Source: Bifidobacterium italicum
GTDB lineage: Bacteria > Actinomycetota > Actinomycetes > Actinomycetales > Bifidobacteriaceae
Assembly: GCF_002286915.1 (NCBI RefSeq)
Contig: NZ_MVOG01000023.1
Coordinates: forward strand, 1-42,667
Length of the DNA stretch: 42,667 bases
Reading direction: 5' to 3'
In this document: piece by piece, positions 1 to 8,512 of the stretch
Numbering within the stretch: the stretch's first letter is position 1
Layout: every line of letters begins with the position of its first letter
Program-made: the position numbers and the translations under genes
Notes under the pieces: generated by a model
What the model was told of the DNA's origin: nothing
The model's database searches: none
What the model saw: the letters and a program-made list of their open reading frames with translations, nothing else

Positions 1-151
1 GCGCCGCGCGGGCGTCCGCTCGTGCCAACCCATGGCGCCTCATGCGGCGCCCGGCGCGCCGCGACCGGCGTCGTGGACGGCGCCCGAGGCGATGCATCCC
101 CGTCGCGCGTCCGCGCGGCGTCGACCCCGCCGCAGCCGGTATGCTGGGGAC

Positions 152-790
152 ATGCGTTTCATTGCGGGAATCTGGCGGCTGGCGATCGCCGCGCTGTGCA
201 TCATGGGCACGTCCGAGGCGTGGACGGTGCCGAACCGTTGGGTGTACTTCACGTTCCAGACCGGCGCGCTCATCGCCTTCGTCATGCTGTGGGCGGGCGC
301 CGCGTCACTCGTGCACGGCGAGCAGCCGCCGGCGTGGCTCAAGGGGATGGCGACGACCTACGCCGTCGTCGTCGCGCTCGTCGCGTTCTTCATGCTGCCT
401 CCCGACGACCCGCGCTATGTGCCGCAGATCTTCGGCATCATGACGAACACGATGCTGCACCGCATCGTGCCGATCATGGTCGTCGTCGATTTCCTCGTCT
501 TCGACGTCCACCGCCGCTACAAGCCGACCTATCCGCTGCTGTGGCTCATCTACCCGCCGCTCTATCTGGTCTTCGTGCTCGCGCGCGCATGGTGGTGGCC
601 GCAGGGCGTCGGCCCCGGCGCCGGCGGCAGCCCGTACCCGTACGAATTCCTCGACCTGCCGGCGATCGGCTGGGCGAACTTCGGCGTCGCATGCCTCAAG
701 GTCGTCGCCGCGTTCCTCGTCGTCGGCGCGCTCGTGTGCATCATCGACCGCGCGATGCCGGCGCGGGCGCTCGCCGGCGGCGGAGCGTGA
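152..790 (+). CDS. Pr6Pr-type integral membrane protein
   Basis: A 212-residue, very hydrophobic protein with about six membrane segments. It resembles the actinobacterial Pr6Pr membrane family, whose biochemical role is unknown. Visible features are an N-terminal segment starting MRFIAGIWRLAIAALCIMG, a short polar loop rich in Trp and Pro, and a C-terminal segment near LKVVAAFLVVGALVCII. I chose the ATG at 152 because a -10-like TATGCT lies at 140-145, six bases upstream, and no Shine-Dalgarno is seen, which suggests a leaderless mRNA. An in-frame upstream ATG would add 40 low-complexity Arg/Pro/Ala residues and looks spurious. The next gene, rph, starts 105 bp downstream on the same strand. 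Family assignment is from memory of its look; function is unassigned. Confidence 0.75.
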   Translation: MRFIAGIWRLAIAALCIMGTSEAWTVPNRWVYFTFQTGALIAFVMLWAGAASLVHGEQPPAWLKGMATTYAVVVALVAFFMLPPDDPRYVPQIFGIMTNTMLHRIVPIMVVVDFLVFDVHRRYKPTYPLLWLIYPPLYLVFVLARAWWWPQGVGPGAGGSPYPYEFLDLPAIGWANFGVACLKVVAAFLVVGALVCIIDRAMPARALAGGGA

Positions 791-895
791 TCGGCGGGAG
801 CATCTGCGGCTATCATCGGTAGCGAAGCAACAGCAGACACGTCGCCGCGCGCCGCGCGCCGATGGCGGCATCGGCAATCCGAAGGAAGCCACAGC

Positions 896-1669
896 ATGGA
901 AATCAAGGACATGATCAGTTCGACAACCGTCATCCGTCCCGACGGGCGGCAGAGCGACGAGCTGCGGCCGGTGCGGATCACGCGCGCGTTCACCGACGTC
1001 CCGGAGGGCTCGGTGCTCATCGAATGCGGCAACACGCGCGTCATGTGCACGGCCACGTTCACGCAGGGCGTGCCGCGCTGGCGCAAGGACAGCGGTCTGG
1101 GCTGGGTGACGGCCGAATACTCGATGCTGCCGCGCGCGACCGCCGAACGCACCGACCGCGAGTCGGTGCGCGGCAAGGTCGGCGGCCGCACGCATGAGAT
1201 CAGCCGCCTCATCGGCCGCTGCCTGCGCGGCGTCGTCGACATGAAGGCGCTCGGCGAGAACCAGATCCAGCTCGACTGCGATGTGCTGCAGGCCGACGGC
1301 GGCACGCGCACCGCGTCGATCACCGGCGCGTACGTGGCGATGGTCGACGCGTTGCGCTGGGCGCAGAGGAACCGCCGCATCCGCAGCGCAAAGCGCGTGA
1401 TCAAGGACAGCGTCTCCGCCGTGTCGGTCGGCGTCATCGACGGCCGTCCGATGCTCGACCTGCCGTATCTCGAGGACAGCCGCGCGATGACCGACATGAA
1501 CGTCGCGATGACCGGCTCGGGCGAGTTCATCGAGATCCAGGGCACGGCCGAGCACCGTCCGTTCTCCCGCGACGAGCTCGACGTGCTGCTCGACTTGGCG
1601 ACGAAGGGCAACCGCGAGCTGCAGGCCGCGCAGCGCGCCGCGCTCGAGGAACTCGGCGCCGCCGAGTGA
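896..1669 (+). CDS. rph: Ribonuclease PH
   Basis: A 257-residue RNase PH, the usual family length. It is a phosphorolytic 3'-to-5' exoribonuclease that trims the 3' end of tRNA precursors using phosphate. Family landmarks include [11 protein letters not shown] near the N-terminus, the central block [14 protein letters not shown], the phosphate-site region [36 protein letters not shown] in the middle, and DLNV-like [20 protein letters not shown] near the C-terminus. An AGGAAG ribosome-binding site precedes the ATG at 896. The rdgB-like gene follows 107 bp downstream, so the two may be cotranscribed; the rph-rdgB pairing is common in bacteria. Nothing looks broken. Confidence 0.96.
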   Translation: MEIKDMISSTTVIRPDGRQSDELRPVRITRAFTDVPEGSVLIECGNTRVMCTATFTQGVPRWRKDSGLGWVTAEYSMLPRATAERTDRESVRGKVGGRTHEISRLIGRCLRGVVDMKALGENQIQLDCDVLQADGGTRTASITGAYVAMVDALRWAQRNRRIRSAKRVIKDSVSAVSVGVIDGRPMLDLPYLEDSRAMTDMNVAMTGSGEFIEIQGTAEHRPFSRDELDVLLDLATKGNRELQAAQRAALEELGAAE

Positions 1670-1707
1670 GCGCCGGCCGACGCGGCCGCGGAAACACGCG
1701 GACACCG

Positions 1708-1763
1708 TAGGACATCGGGACATCGGGACATCGGGACATCGTAAGACATCGTAAGACATCGTA
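1708..1763 (+). repeat. Short tandem repeat before the rdgB-like gene
   Basis: Six copies of GACATC occur in a row. The first four are spaced 8 bp apart (GACATCGG units from 1711) and the last ones 10 bp apart (GTAA between copies). The array ends nine bases before the ribosome-binding site of the next gene. A copy-number change would alter the rph-rdgB spacing but not a reading frame. Confidence 0.85.
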
Positions 1764-1776
1764 GGAAAGGAGCGCC

Positions 1777-2451
1777 ATGAAGATCGTCGTGGCGACGCAT
1801 AACGAAGGCAAACTCGTGGAGATCCGCGCCATCCTCGCCGAACGGCTCGGCGGCCGCGCAGACGGCATCGAACTCGTGTCCGCAGGCTCGCTGGGGCTGC
1901 CCGATCCGGTGGAGACCGGCGTCACCTTCGAGGCGAACGCGCTGCTCAAGGCGCGCTTCGTGGCGTTGCGCACCGGCCTGCCGGCGATCGCCGACGATTC
2001 GGGGCTGATCGTCGACGTCATGGGCAACGCGCCGGGCATCCTCTCGGCGCGCTGGAGCGGCGAGCACGGCAACGACGAGGCCAACAACCGGCTGCTGCTC
2101 GCGCAGATCGAGGACATCCCGGACGACGACCGCACCGCCCGCTTCCGCTGCGCGGCCGCGCTCGTCGCGCCGGTGGCCGATTCCGACGCCGCCGGCGACG
2201 GCGACGGCCTCGTGGACGCGCGCGAGACCGTCGTGCTCGGCGAGATGGCGGGCACAATCGTGCGCGCGCCGCATGGCGCGAACGGCTTCGGCTACGACCC
2301 GATCTTCATGCCCGACGACCAGCCGGCCGACGCGGTCGCGAGCGGCGAGCTGCTCACGAGCGCGCAGATGACGCCGGAGCAGAAGAACGCGATCTCGCAC
2401 CGCGGCAAGGCGCTGCGCGCGCTCGTGCCGGCGATCGAGGCGCTGCTCTGA
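1777..2451 (+). CDS. rdgB: Non-canonical purine NTP pyrophosphatase (RdgB/HAM1 family)
   Basis: A 224-residue member of the RdgB/HAM1 family, which hydrolyses dITP, ITP and XTP to monophosphates and so keeps deaminated purines out of DNA and RNA. Landmarks are the N-terminal VATHNEGKLVEIR, the catalytic-region DSGLIVDVMGNAPGILSARW, GFGYDPIFMPDD, and the C-terminal SHRGKALRAL. It is slightly longer than the E. coli enzyme because of a mid-protein insert rich in Asp and Gly (about residues 125-145) and a short Ala/Asp stretch near residue 190. AGGAAAGGAG lies six bases before the ATG at 1777. It follows rph on the same strand, so it probably belongs to the same transcription unit. Confidence 0.95.
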   Translation: MKIVVATHNEGKLVEIRAILAERLGGRADGIELVSAGSLGLPDPVETGVTFEANALLKARFVALRTGLPAIADDSGLIVDVMGNAPGILSARWSGEHGNDEANNRLLLAQIEDIPDDDRTARFRCAAALVAPVADSDAAGDGDGLVDARETVVLGEMAGTIVRAPHGANGFGYDPIFMPDDQPADAVASGELLTSAQMTPEQKNAISHRGKALRALVPAIEALL

Positions 2452-2629
2452 GCGTCGCATGGGACATGCGTGGTCCGCGCGCATGCCCCGCCGGGCAGGT
2501 ATGGCCGTCGGACCGTCCGGCGCCCCCCGTCCATTCGATCCGTTTTTCTTTGTTCTTGTTGTTCGTTCGTGGATGCGGCGCGTGCCGCGTCCCGGCGCCC
2601 GGATGCGCCGATGAGTGGAGGTTTTTGTG

Positions 2630-3895
2630 ATGCGGCAGTTCGTGTTCGCCGATCTGACCCGTGACGAGTTCGCCGGTTTCGCGGCGCACGCCCGGCACGG
2701 CAATTTCCAGCAGACCGTGATGATGGCCGATCTGCGGGTCGCCCAGGGCCAGACGGTCGACTACGTCGGCGTGCGCGAGGACGGCACGCTCGTCGCGGCC
2801 GCGCTCGTCGTCACGCACGGATCGGCCCCCACCGCCTTCAGCACGATCGCCGACGGCCCGTTGTGCGACCTCGACGACCGCGAACTCACGGTCTTCTTCC
2901 TCGATCGCATCGCCGCGATGGCGAAACGCCGCCGCCACGCCGTGCACCTCGACATCACGCCCGAACAGCCGTACCGACTGCGCGACGCGCAGGGCGAACC
3001 GCTGCCCGGGCCCCAGGGTGCGCCCGACGCGGCGATGATGGAGAACCTCGAGGCCGCCGGCATGACGCACGGCGGATTCACACGCGGCTACACGGCGGTG
3101 CCGCGCTGGCGCTTCCTCAAGGACCTCGACGGCGTCGACGACGGCGCGGCGCTGCTCAAGACCTTCAGCAAACGCACGCAGTGGAGCGTCAAACGCGCGC
3201 AGTCGATGGGCGTCGAAGTGCGCCACGTCGGCCCCGACGAACTCGGCGTCTTCGCGGCGATCGAACAGCAGACGGCGGAACGCCGTCATTTCGAGTACCG
3301 CGGCGAACAGTACTTCCGCCGTTTCGCCGAGGCCTTCGGCGACGACGTGCACTTCCTCGTCGCTCGGATCGACACGCAGGCCTACCATGACGCGATGCGG
3401 CGCAAACGCGACGACTTGCAGCGGCTCGTCGACGACCTCGACGCCAAACTCGCCCAGCGCGAAACGACGAAGCTGCGCCGACGGCACAACGAGGAGTCGA
3501 ACAACCTCGCCGCGGCGACGAAACGCTACGAGGAGGCGGCCACATTGCTCGAACGCGGCGCGTTCATCCCGGTCGCCGCGTCGATGTTCGTGACGATGCC
3601 GCAGGAGACCGTCTACCTGTTCTCCGGCAGCGTCGAGGAATACAAGCCGTTCTACGCGAGCGCATTGATCCAGTACGAGGCGATGCTGCACCTGTGCGTC
3701 GAACGCGGCGTGACGCGCTACAACTTCTACGGCATCGACGGCGTCTTCGACGATCCGGACGGCGAAGGCCGCGGCGTGCTCGAGTTCAAGCAGGGCTTCG
3801 AAGGCTACGTCGAGGAGCTGCCCGGCGAATTCATGCGCGTATTGCGGCCGAATATGTACAAACTCGAGCAGTTTGTCCATAAACTGCGCGGTTGA
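2630..3895 (+). CDS. FemAB-family peptidoglycan-bridge aminoacyltransferase, copy 1
   Basis: A 421-residue FemA/FemB/MurM-type enzyme. The family transfers amino acids from aminoacyl-tRNA to the lipid II side chain to build the interpeptide bridge, at the cytoplasmic face of the membrane. Visible features are the early block GNFQQT, an antiparallel coiled-coil arm at about residues 255-312 (KRDDLQRLVDDLDAKLAQRE followed by a second heptad helix), and the C-terminal GNAT-like block TVYLFSGSVEEYKPFYASAL followed by RYNFYGIDGVFDD. I prefer the ATG at 2630 because GGAGG lies eight bases before it; a GTG at 2615 would sit ahead of that site. It is followed by a paralogue, so the two probably add successive residues of one bridge, as FemA and FemB do. 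The order of addition and the amino acids used cannot be read here. Confidence 0.9.
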   Translation: MRQFVFADLTRDEFAGFAAHARHGNFQQTVMMADLRVAQGQTVDYVGVREDGTLVAAALVVTHGSAPTAFSTIADGPLCDLDDRELTVFFLDRIAAMAKRRRHAVHLDITPEQPYRLRDAQGEPLPGPQGAPDAAMMENLEAAGMTHGGFTRGYTAVPRWRFLKDLDGVDDGAALLKTFSKRTQWSVKRAQSMGVEVRHVGPDELGVFAAIEQQTAERRHFEYRGEQYFRRFAEAFGDDVHFLVARIDTQAYHDAMRRKRDDLQRLVDDLDAKLAQRETTKLRRRHNEESNNLAAATKRYEEAATLLERGAFIPVAASMFVTMPQETVYLFSGSVEEYKPFYASALIQYEAMLHLCVERGVTRYNFYGIDGVFDDPDGEGRGVLEFKQGFEGYVEELPGEFMRVLRPNMYKLEQFVHKLRG

Positions 3896-3937
3896 GCCGC
3901 CGTTCGCGCCATACGGGGCCGATACACTGATGGCCTT

Positions 3938-5236
3938 ATGACTGCGAACGATACCGATGGCACCGCCGGCGCGGCCGCGCGGAGCCGATGGAAGGCGGTG
4001 CGGCTGACCGCCGAACAACTCGATGAACTCAGCGCCCGCGACCCGCTCGGCAACTTCCAGCAGAGCTCGCGGATGGCGGCGCTCGCGGCCCGGCACGGCT
4101 CCGTCTGCTCGAACGTGGGGCTCAGGGACGCCGACGGCCATGTGGTCGCCGGGGCGATGATCGCCTACACGCCGAGCCGTTTCGGCATGTCCGGATCGAT
4201 CTGGCTCGGTCCGATCTGCGACCCCGATGACACGCCGATGCTGTCCGCCCTGAGCAATGCGATCCGCGCGGACGCGAAAAGGAACCATGCGATCGAGGTG
4301 GCGGCGTGGCCGAATCTGGTCTACCGGCTGCACGCGTCGGACGGCACGCCGACCGAGGCGCCCCGCGACGGGTATCTGCGCGCCTTCGAGGACCTCGGCT
4401 GGAGTCATCGGCCGCTTACCCGCGGCTATGACAGCGTCATCAACCGCTGGGTGTACGTCAAGGACCTCGCGCCCTACGACACGGCCGACGCGCTGCTCAA
4501 GTCGTATGCGAAACGCACGCAGTGGAGCATCGAACGCGCGCGGTCGATGGGCGTCGTCGTCCATGAGGCCGGCGCGGACGAACTGCGCGTCTTCGCCAAT
4601 ATCGAACGGCAGACGGCGCAGCGGCGCCACTTCGCCTACCGCGGCGAACAGTATTTCCGTGATTTCGCGGCCGCGTTCGGCGACCGGGCGCATTTCCTCA
4701 TCGCCTCCATCGACACGGCCGCATACGAGGAATCGATGCGGCGCAAGGCGCAGCGGCTTGAGGAGCTCGTCGCCGGCCTCGAGGAGAAGCTCGCGCAGCG
4801 CGAGACGACGAAGCTGCGCCGCCGCCACAACGAGGAATCAAGCAATCTCAAGGCGGCACGCAAGCGCCTCGACGCCGCCCGCGCGCTCAGGGCGCGCGGC
4901 GCGATGCTGCCGGCCGCGTGCTCGCTGTTCGTGACGCATCCGAACGAGACCGTCTACCTGTACTCGGGCAGCGTCGAGGAATACAAGCCGTTCTACGCGA
5001 GCGCGCTGATCCAGCACGAGGCGATGGTCAAACTGTGCCTCGACAAGGGCATCACGCGCTACAACTTCTACGGCATCGACGGCGTCTTCGACGATCCGGA
5101 CAGCGAAGGGCACGGCGTGCTCGAGTTCAAGCAGGGCTTCAACGGCCATGTGGAGGAGCTCGTCGGCGAGTTCACGATGCCGGTGGGCCGCGCGCGCCTT
5201 GCGCTCAGGAACGCGCTGAAGAAGGTCCTTGGCTGA
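3938..5236 (+). CDS. FemAB-family peptidoglycan-bridge aminoacyltransferase, copy 2
   Basis: A 432-residue paralogue of the preceding gene with the same architecture: GNFQQSSRMAAL near residue 35, a GNAT fold, the coiled-coil arm at about residues 267-322, and the shared C-terminal block VYLYSGSVEEYKPFYASAL then RYNFYGIDGVFDDPD. Long stretches are near-identical to copy 1, pointing to a tandem duplication followed by divergence, mainly in the N-terminal substrate half. The start at 3938 lacks a clear Shine-Dalgarno, but TACACT at 3923-3928 would fit a -10 box for a leaderless mRNA. Copy 2 may therefore also be transcribed on its own, 42 bp after copy 1. The likely role is adding the next residue to the interpeptide bridge (inference). 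Confidence 0.9.
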   Translation: MTANDTDGTAGAAARSRWKAVRLTAEQLDELSARDPLGNFQQSSRMAALAARHGSVCSNVGLRDADGHVVAGAMIAYTPSRFGMSGSIWLGPICDPDDTPMLSALSNAIRADAKRNHAIEVAAWPNLVYRLHASDGTPTEAPRDGYLRAFEDLGWSHRPLTRGYDSVINRWVYVKDLAPYDTADALLKSYAKRTQWSIERARSMGVVVHEAGADELRVFANIERQTAQRRHFAYRGEQYFRDFAAAFGDRAHFLIASIDTAAYEESMRRKAQRLEELVAGLEEKLAQRETTKLRRRHNEESSNLKAARKRLDAARALRARGAMLPAACSLFVTHPNETVYLYSGSVEEYKPFYASALIQHEAMVKLCLDKGITRYNFYGIDGVFDDPDSEGHGVLEFKQGFNGHVEELVGEFTMPVGRARLALRNALKKVLG

Positions 5237-5324
5237 CGGGCCTGAGTCGGGGCAGAGTCGCTGCTGAGTCGCTTCCGGGGTGGCGGGAAGCCGTCGTCGG
5301 GCCTGTTCACGCCCGTCTGCGGCC

Positions 5325-5455
5325 CTATCTGCGTTGAGGGAGAGCAACTTTTGCCAAAACGGCAAGTATGGCCTCCAACAACCGCGGATTCCCAGCGCCG
5401 CAAACCACCGATACCCGCCCATATCGGAGAAGTTGCTCTCCCTCAACGCAGATAG
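5325..5455. repeat. Long palindromic repeat, element 1
   Basis: A 131-bp inverted repeat with 26-bp perfectly complementary arms (5325-5350 and 5430-5455) around a 79-nt centre. The outer 18 bases of the arm, ctatctgcgttgagggag, recur exactly in the element at 16427-16560, while the inner arm bases differ between the two but pair within each. The centre begins with a small hairpin (TTGCC/GGCAA) and then AGTATGG, which also resembles element 2. It fills most of the gap between two convergent genes and could act as a bidirectional terminator, a MITE-like mobile repeat, or both. No other gene is seen in 5237-5528. Confidence 0.85.
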
Positions 5456-5528
5456 TGTCGCGTGGAGCGTGACGGACGACGAGGAAGCCGCCATATGCGC
5501 ACAAAGCGGCGCATATCCGCGCATGATC

Positions 5529-6539
5529 TCACAGTGCCCCGGCGGCGATGAGCATATGCGCGCCGGTCATCAGCAGGATGCTGAGGGCGGCGGTCACGGC
5601 GAGCGAGAATCCGGCGAGCTTCGCGTTGCCGAGCACCTCGTCGGTGAACAATGTCGAGAAGACGGCGATCGGCGCCAGGCAGCACATCATCGTCGCCTCG
5701 CGGACCATCGGGCCGAAGGGCAGCAGGAACCATGCCGCGAGCGCGAACAGGATCCCGAAGGGCAGTCGCCAGGCGATGACGCGCAGCACGGCGAGGACGT
5801 CGCGGCGGCCGGAGGGCACGTCCATCAGCATGCCGACCATCAGCATCGCGACGAAGGCGTTTGCGTTCGCCAGCGGCGCGAACAGGTCGGCGAACCAGAC
5901 GGGCAGCGTCACGCCGGTCGCCGTCAGCGCGATCATGACGACGTAGACGTCGAAGGGCACCGATCCGAAGAAGCCCTTGAGGACCGTGCGGCGCAGCGCG
6001 CGGCGCGCGAGCCGCTTCGCGTCGGGGTCGGTCGGCTTCTCATACGGCAGCGTCGGCGCGCCGCCGGCGCCCTGCTCGGCGAGCGTGCGCCCGGGGCGGA
6101 TGTGCAGCAGCGTCTGCGTCATCACGTTCGTGCCGGCGGCCACCATGATGCAGTTGCCGATGTCGAACATCGCGGCCGGCACGACGGCGCCCGAGCCAAG
6201 GAAGGCCTGCACGACCGGGAAGCAGAAGCAGCCGATGTTCAGTCCGGACGCGTTGAGCATCAGGAACGCTCGGGACGCGATCGGGCGGCGCGACGTCGCC
6301 AGGTAGATGACGACGACCGGGACCAGTGCGACGACGAAGCCGTAGGCGGACAACCACAGCAGCGACAGGTCGTGCGGGTTCTTCGCGAACGAGTGGATGA
6401 TCGCGCCGGGAAGGACGAGGTCGAACAATACGACCTGGATGATGCGGTAGTCGCGCTGGCCGAACAGGCCGGCGCGCTTGAACAGATAGCCGACGACGAT
6501 GATGCCCAGCAAGGCGATGGGCTGGAGCAGCGTGAGCAT
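5529..6539 (-). CDS. AEC-family (auxin efflux carrier-like) transporter, copy 1
   Basis: A 336-residue membrane protein with about ten predicted segments in two halves joined by a charged linker at about residues 150-190 (RPGRTLAEQG...KRLARRALRR). This is the AEC permease layout. Bacterial members export or take up organic anions such as malate or malonate, and the substrate cannot be told here. Diagnostic stretches are the N-terminal MLTLLQPIALLGIIVVGYL, LFDLVLPGAIIHSFA in the first half (a conserved Pro-containing helix), and LNASGLNIGCFCFPVVQAF with its NxGxxxxP-like motif. No strong Shine-Dalgarno is visible at this start. A second AEC gene lies at 16.7-17.7 kb, and both have the same palindromic repeat at their 3' end. 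Confidence 0.88.
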   Translation of the reverse strand: MLTLLQPIALLGIIVVGYLFKRAGLFGQRDYRIIQVVLFDLVLPGAIIHSFAKNPHDLSLLWLSAYGFVVALVPVVVIYLATSRRPIASRAFLMLNASGLNIGCFCFPVVQAFLGSGAVVPAAMFDIGNCIMVAAGTNVMTQTLLHIRPGRTLAEQGAGGAPTLPYEKPTDPDAKRLARRALRRTVLKGFFGSVPFDVYVVMIALTATGVTLPVWFADLFAPLANANAFVAMLMVGMLMDVPSGRRDVLAVLRVIAWRLPFGILFALAAWFLLPFGPMVREATMMCCLAPIAVFSTLFTDEVLGNAKLAGFSLAVTAALSILLMTGAHMLIAAGAL

Positions 6540-6598
6540 GGTGGCCTCGGTCGCGGATAGGCGGATGGGTACGCGAAAGGGACGATGGGTGGTTCGCG

Positions 6599-6679
6599 TG
6601 CGCGAGACGGGACTCGAACCCGCACGTCGAGGACACAGGAACCTAAATCCTGCGCGGCTACCAATTACGCCACTCGCGC
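6599..6679 (-). tRNA. tRNA-Leu, anticodon UAG
   Basis: On the minus strand the sequence folds as a tRNA. The acceptor GCGCGAG pairs with CTCGCGC, with A as discriminator. The anticodon arm has GCAGGAT and a loop carrying TAG (complement of 6643-6645), and the T arm has GGTTCGAGTCC. A short extra arm (TGTCCTCGACG region) fits a class II leucine tRNA reading CUA. The 3' CCA is not encoded. It lies 60 bp upstream of the AEC gene on the same strand. Confidence 0.93.
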
Positions 6680-6731
6680 GTCACTGCACCGTTTCGCTTC
6701 CCGGTGCCGCACGGCGCATGCCGGCGGCCGG

Positions 6732-6763
6732 AAAACAAAAACCCTAGGCTTGTGGGCCTAGGG
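6732..6763 (-). terminator. Intrinsic terminator of tRNA-Thr
   Basis: On the minus strand a perfect 8-bp stem, CCCTAGGC/GCCTAGGG, with a 6-nt loop is followed by TTTTTGTTTT. It lies just past the 3' end of tRNA-Thr and before tRNA-Leu, so the two tRNAs are probably separate transcription units. Confidence 0.9.
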
Positions 6764-6766
6764 CAG

Positions 6767-6842
6767 TGGAGCCACTTGACAGAATCGAACTGTCGACCTG
6801 CTCATTACGAGTGAGCCGCTCTACCGACTGAGCTAAAGTGGC
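6767..6842 (-). tRNA. tRNA-Thr, anticodon CGU
   Basis: A 76-nt minus-strand tRNA with acceptor GCCACTT/AAGTGGC, D arm GCTCAGTCGGTAGAGC, anticodon loop CTCGTAA (anticodon CGT, reading ACG) and T arm with GGTTCGATTC-like sequence. The 3' CCA is encoded, unlike in the neighbouring tRNA-Leu. Confidence 0.95.
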
Positions 6843-7024
6843 GTGCTTAGTGCACAAGATGGTGAGTGTAGTCGATGTCCTACGATTGCGCAATTCGCGT
6901 GTGTCGGGCGTGTCGCGCCGCCGCGGACGCCGGCGCCCGCGGCCGGCCGAACGGCTCGCGAAGGGCGCGCGAGGCGAGGCGGCGCAAGGGGAGAGGCGCC
7001 GCGCGCTTGTGTAAGATGAACGGC

Positions 7025-8236
7025 ATGAGTAACGGATTCGACGATTTCTACGCCATCATCCCCGCGGGCGGCACCGGCACGAGGCTGTGGCCGCTGAGCC
7101 GTGAAGGCAGGCCGAAGTTCCTCTTTGACATGCTCGGCCAGGGGCGCACGCTCATCCAGACGACCTTCGACCGGCTCGCCGCGATCTGCGGCATCGACCA
7201 TGTGTGCGTGAGCACCGGCGAACGCCATGTCGCCGCCGTGCGCGAACAGCTGCCGGAACTCAGCGCCGAGCATATCTTCGCCGAGCCGTCGCCGCGCGAC
7301 TCGACGGCTGCGATCGCGCTCGCGACGGCCGTGCTGATGCGTCGCCACGGCGACGACATCATCGTCGGATCCTTCGCCGCCGACCATGTCATCCGCGGCA
7401 AGCTCGCGTTCATAGAGGCGGTGCGCCAGGCCGTGCAGACCGCGCGCGCCGGCTACGTCACGACGATCGGCATCGCCGCGTCCCGCCCGTCGACGGCCTT
7501 CGGCTACATCCACGAAGGCGGTTCGCTCGCCGCGCAGATCCCGGACGCGCCGGACGCGACGCTCGTCGAACGCTTCGTCGAGAAGCCGAACGCCGTCACC
7601 GCGCAGGCGTACCTGTCGACTGGCGAATACCGTTGGAACGCCGGCATGTTCGTCATGCGCGCGAGCGTGTTGATGGACCATCTGCACAAGGAGAAGCCGC
7701 GGCTCGCGCGCGCGATCGACGCGATCGCCGATGCGATCGTCGACGACGACCACGCCTACGCGGCGGCCGTCGAGACGGCGCGCGCGCAGGGCGAGAACCC
7801 GCGCGAGAGCGTGCACCGCGAGGACTTCCACGCGCACCGCGACGCGGCGATGGCGAAGCACTGGCCGTCGCTGGAGAAGATCGCCTTCGACTACGCCGTC
7901 GCCGAGCCGCTCTCCGTCGAGGGCGGCGTCGCGATGATCCCGGGCGACTTCGGATGGGACGACGTCGGCGACTTCAACTCGGTCGCCGCGCTGCTGCCGA
8001 GCGTCGACGAACGCAACAACAAGGTGCTCGGTTCGCTCGACGACGTCGCGACGCTCGACTCGGCCGGCGACGTCATCGTCGCCGGGGGCGAGCGCACGGT
8101 CGCGCTGCTCGGCGTCAACGACATGGTCGTCGTCGACACCCCCGACGCGCTGCTCGTCGCGCCGCGCGCCCGCAGTCAGGAGGTCAAGGCGATGGTCAAG
8201 CATCTGGCGGAGTCGGGCGCCGACGAGCTGCTGTAG
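7025..8236 (+). CDS. manC: Mannose-1-phosphate guanylyltransferase
   Basis: A 403-residue nucleotidyltransferase that makes GDP-mannose from GTP and mannose-1-phosphate, a precursor for cell-surface glycans. The N-terminal signature IIPAGGTGTRLWPLSR followed by RPKFL is the pyrophosphorylase motif, and FVEKP near residue 185 is a conserved sugar-phosphate site. The protein has only the transferase part and no phosphomannose isomerase domain of the longer ManC/AlgA type. An in-frame ATG at 7016 is possible, but I prefer 7025: TAAGAT at 7012-7017 fits a -10 box seven bases upstream and no ribosome-binding site is seen, consistent with a leaderless mRNA. It is divergent from the tRNAs and stands alone. 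Confidence 0.9.
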   Translation: MSNGFDDFYAIIPAGGTGTRLWPLSREGRPKFLFDMLGQGRTLIQTTFDRLAAICGIDHVCVSTGERHVAAVREQLPELSAEHIFAEPSPRDSTAAIALATAVLMRRHGDDIIVGSFAADHVIRGKLAFIEAVRQAVQTARAGYVTTIGIAASRPSTAFGYIHEGGSLAAQIPDAPDATLVERFVEKPNAVTAQAYLSTGEYRWNAGMFVMRASVLMDHLHKEKPRLARAIDAIADAIVDDDHAYAAAVETARAQGENPRESVHREDFHAHRDAAMAKHWPSLEKIAFDYAVAEPLSVEGGVAMIPGDFGWDDVGDFNSVAALLPSVDERNNKVLGSLDDVATLDSAGDVIVAGGERTVALLGVNDMVVVDTPDALLVAPRARSQEVKAMVKHLAESGADELL

Positions 8237-8318
8237 CCGCCGGCGCATGCGTCGGGTCGGCCGCATCGCGCGCCGACGTGGCTGTGCCATGCGTCAGCGG
8301 CGGCGTGGTGCCGTTTTC

Positions 8319-8335
8319 GGTTAACGTCGTTAAGC
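8319..8335. promoter_or_regulatory. Palindromic operator candidate upstream of pgi
   Basis: GGTTAACG, one central base, then CGTTAAGC form a near-perfect 17-bp dyad about 180 bp before the pgi start. Its size and its CG-flanked centre resemble LacI-family operators, which often control sugar genes in bifidobacteria. A weaker CGTT/AACG dyad lies near 8425-8436. No regulator gene is nearby; the link to pgi is inference from position. Confidence 0.4.
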
Positions 8336-8512
8336 AATGAGCGCCTCGCGCATCGCGTCGGCCGGGCCGGCATATCGGCGTGCGGCACTGTCTTCTTTCG
8401 TGAGTAGTGTGTGTGTTCTGTGAAGCGTTGCAAACGTATGCCGACTGACGGCGGCGCGGACGGCGCCAACGCAGCACGCGCTTTGCAGAAGATGATGATG
8501 AAAGGACCAACA

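Noticed and set aside
2354..4828. A long minus-strand frame opposite the FemAB genes
   Set aside because: High-GC codon bias keeps the opposite frame open; the plus-strand frames carry clear family motifs.
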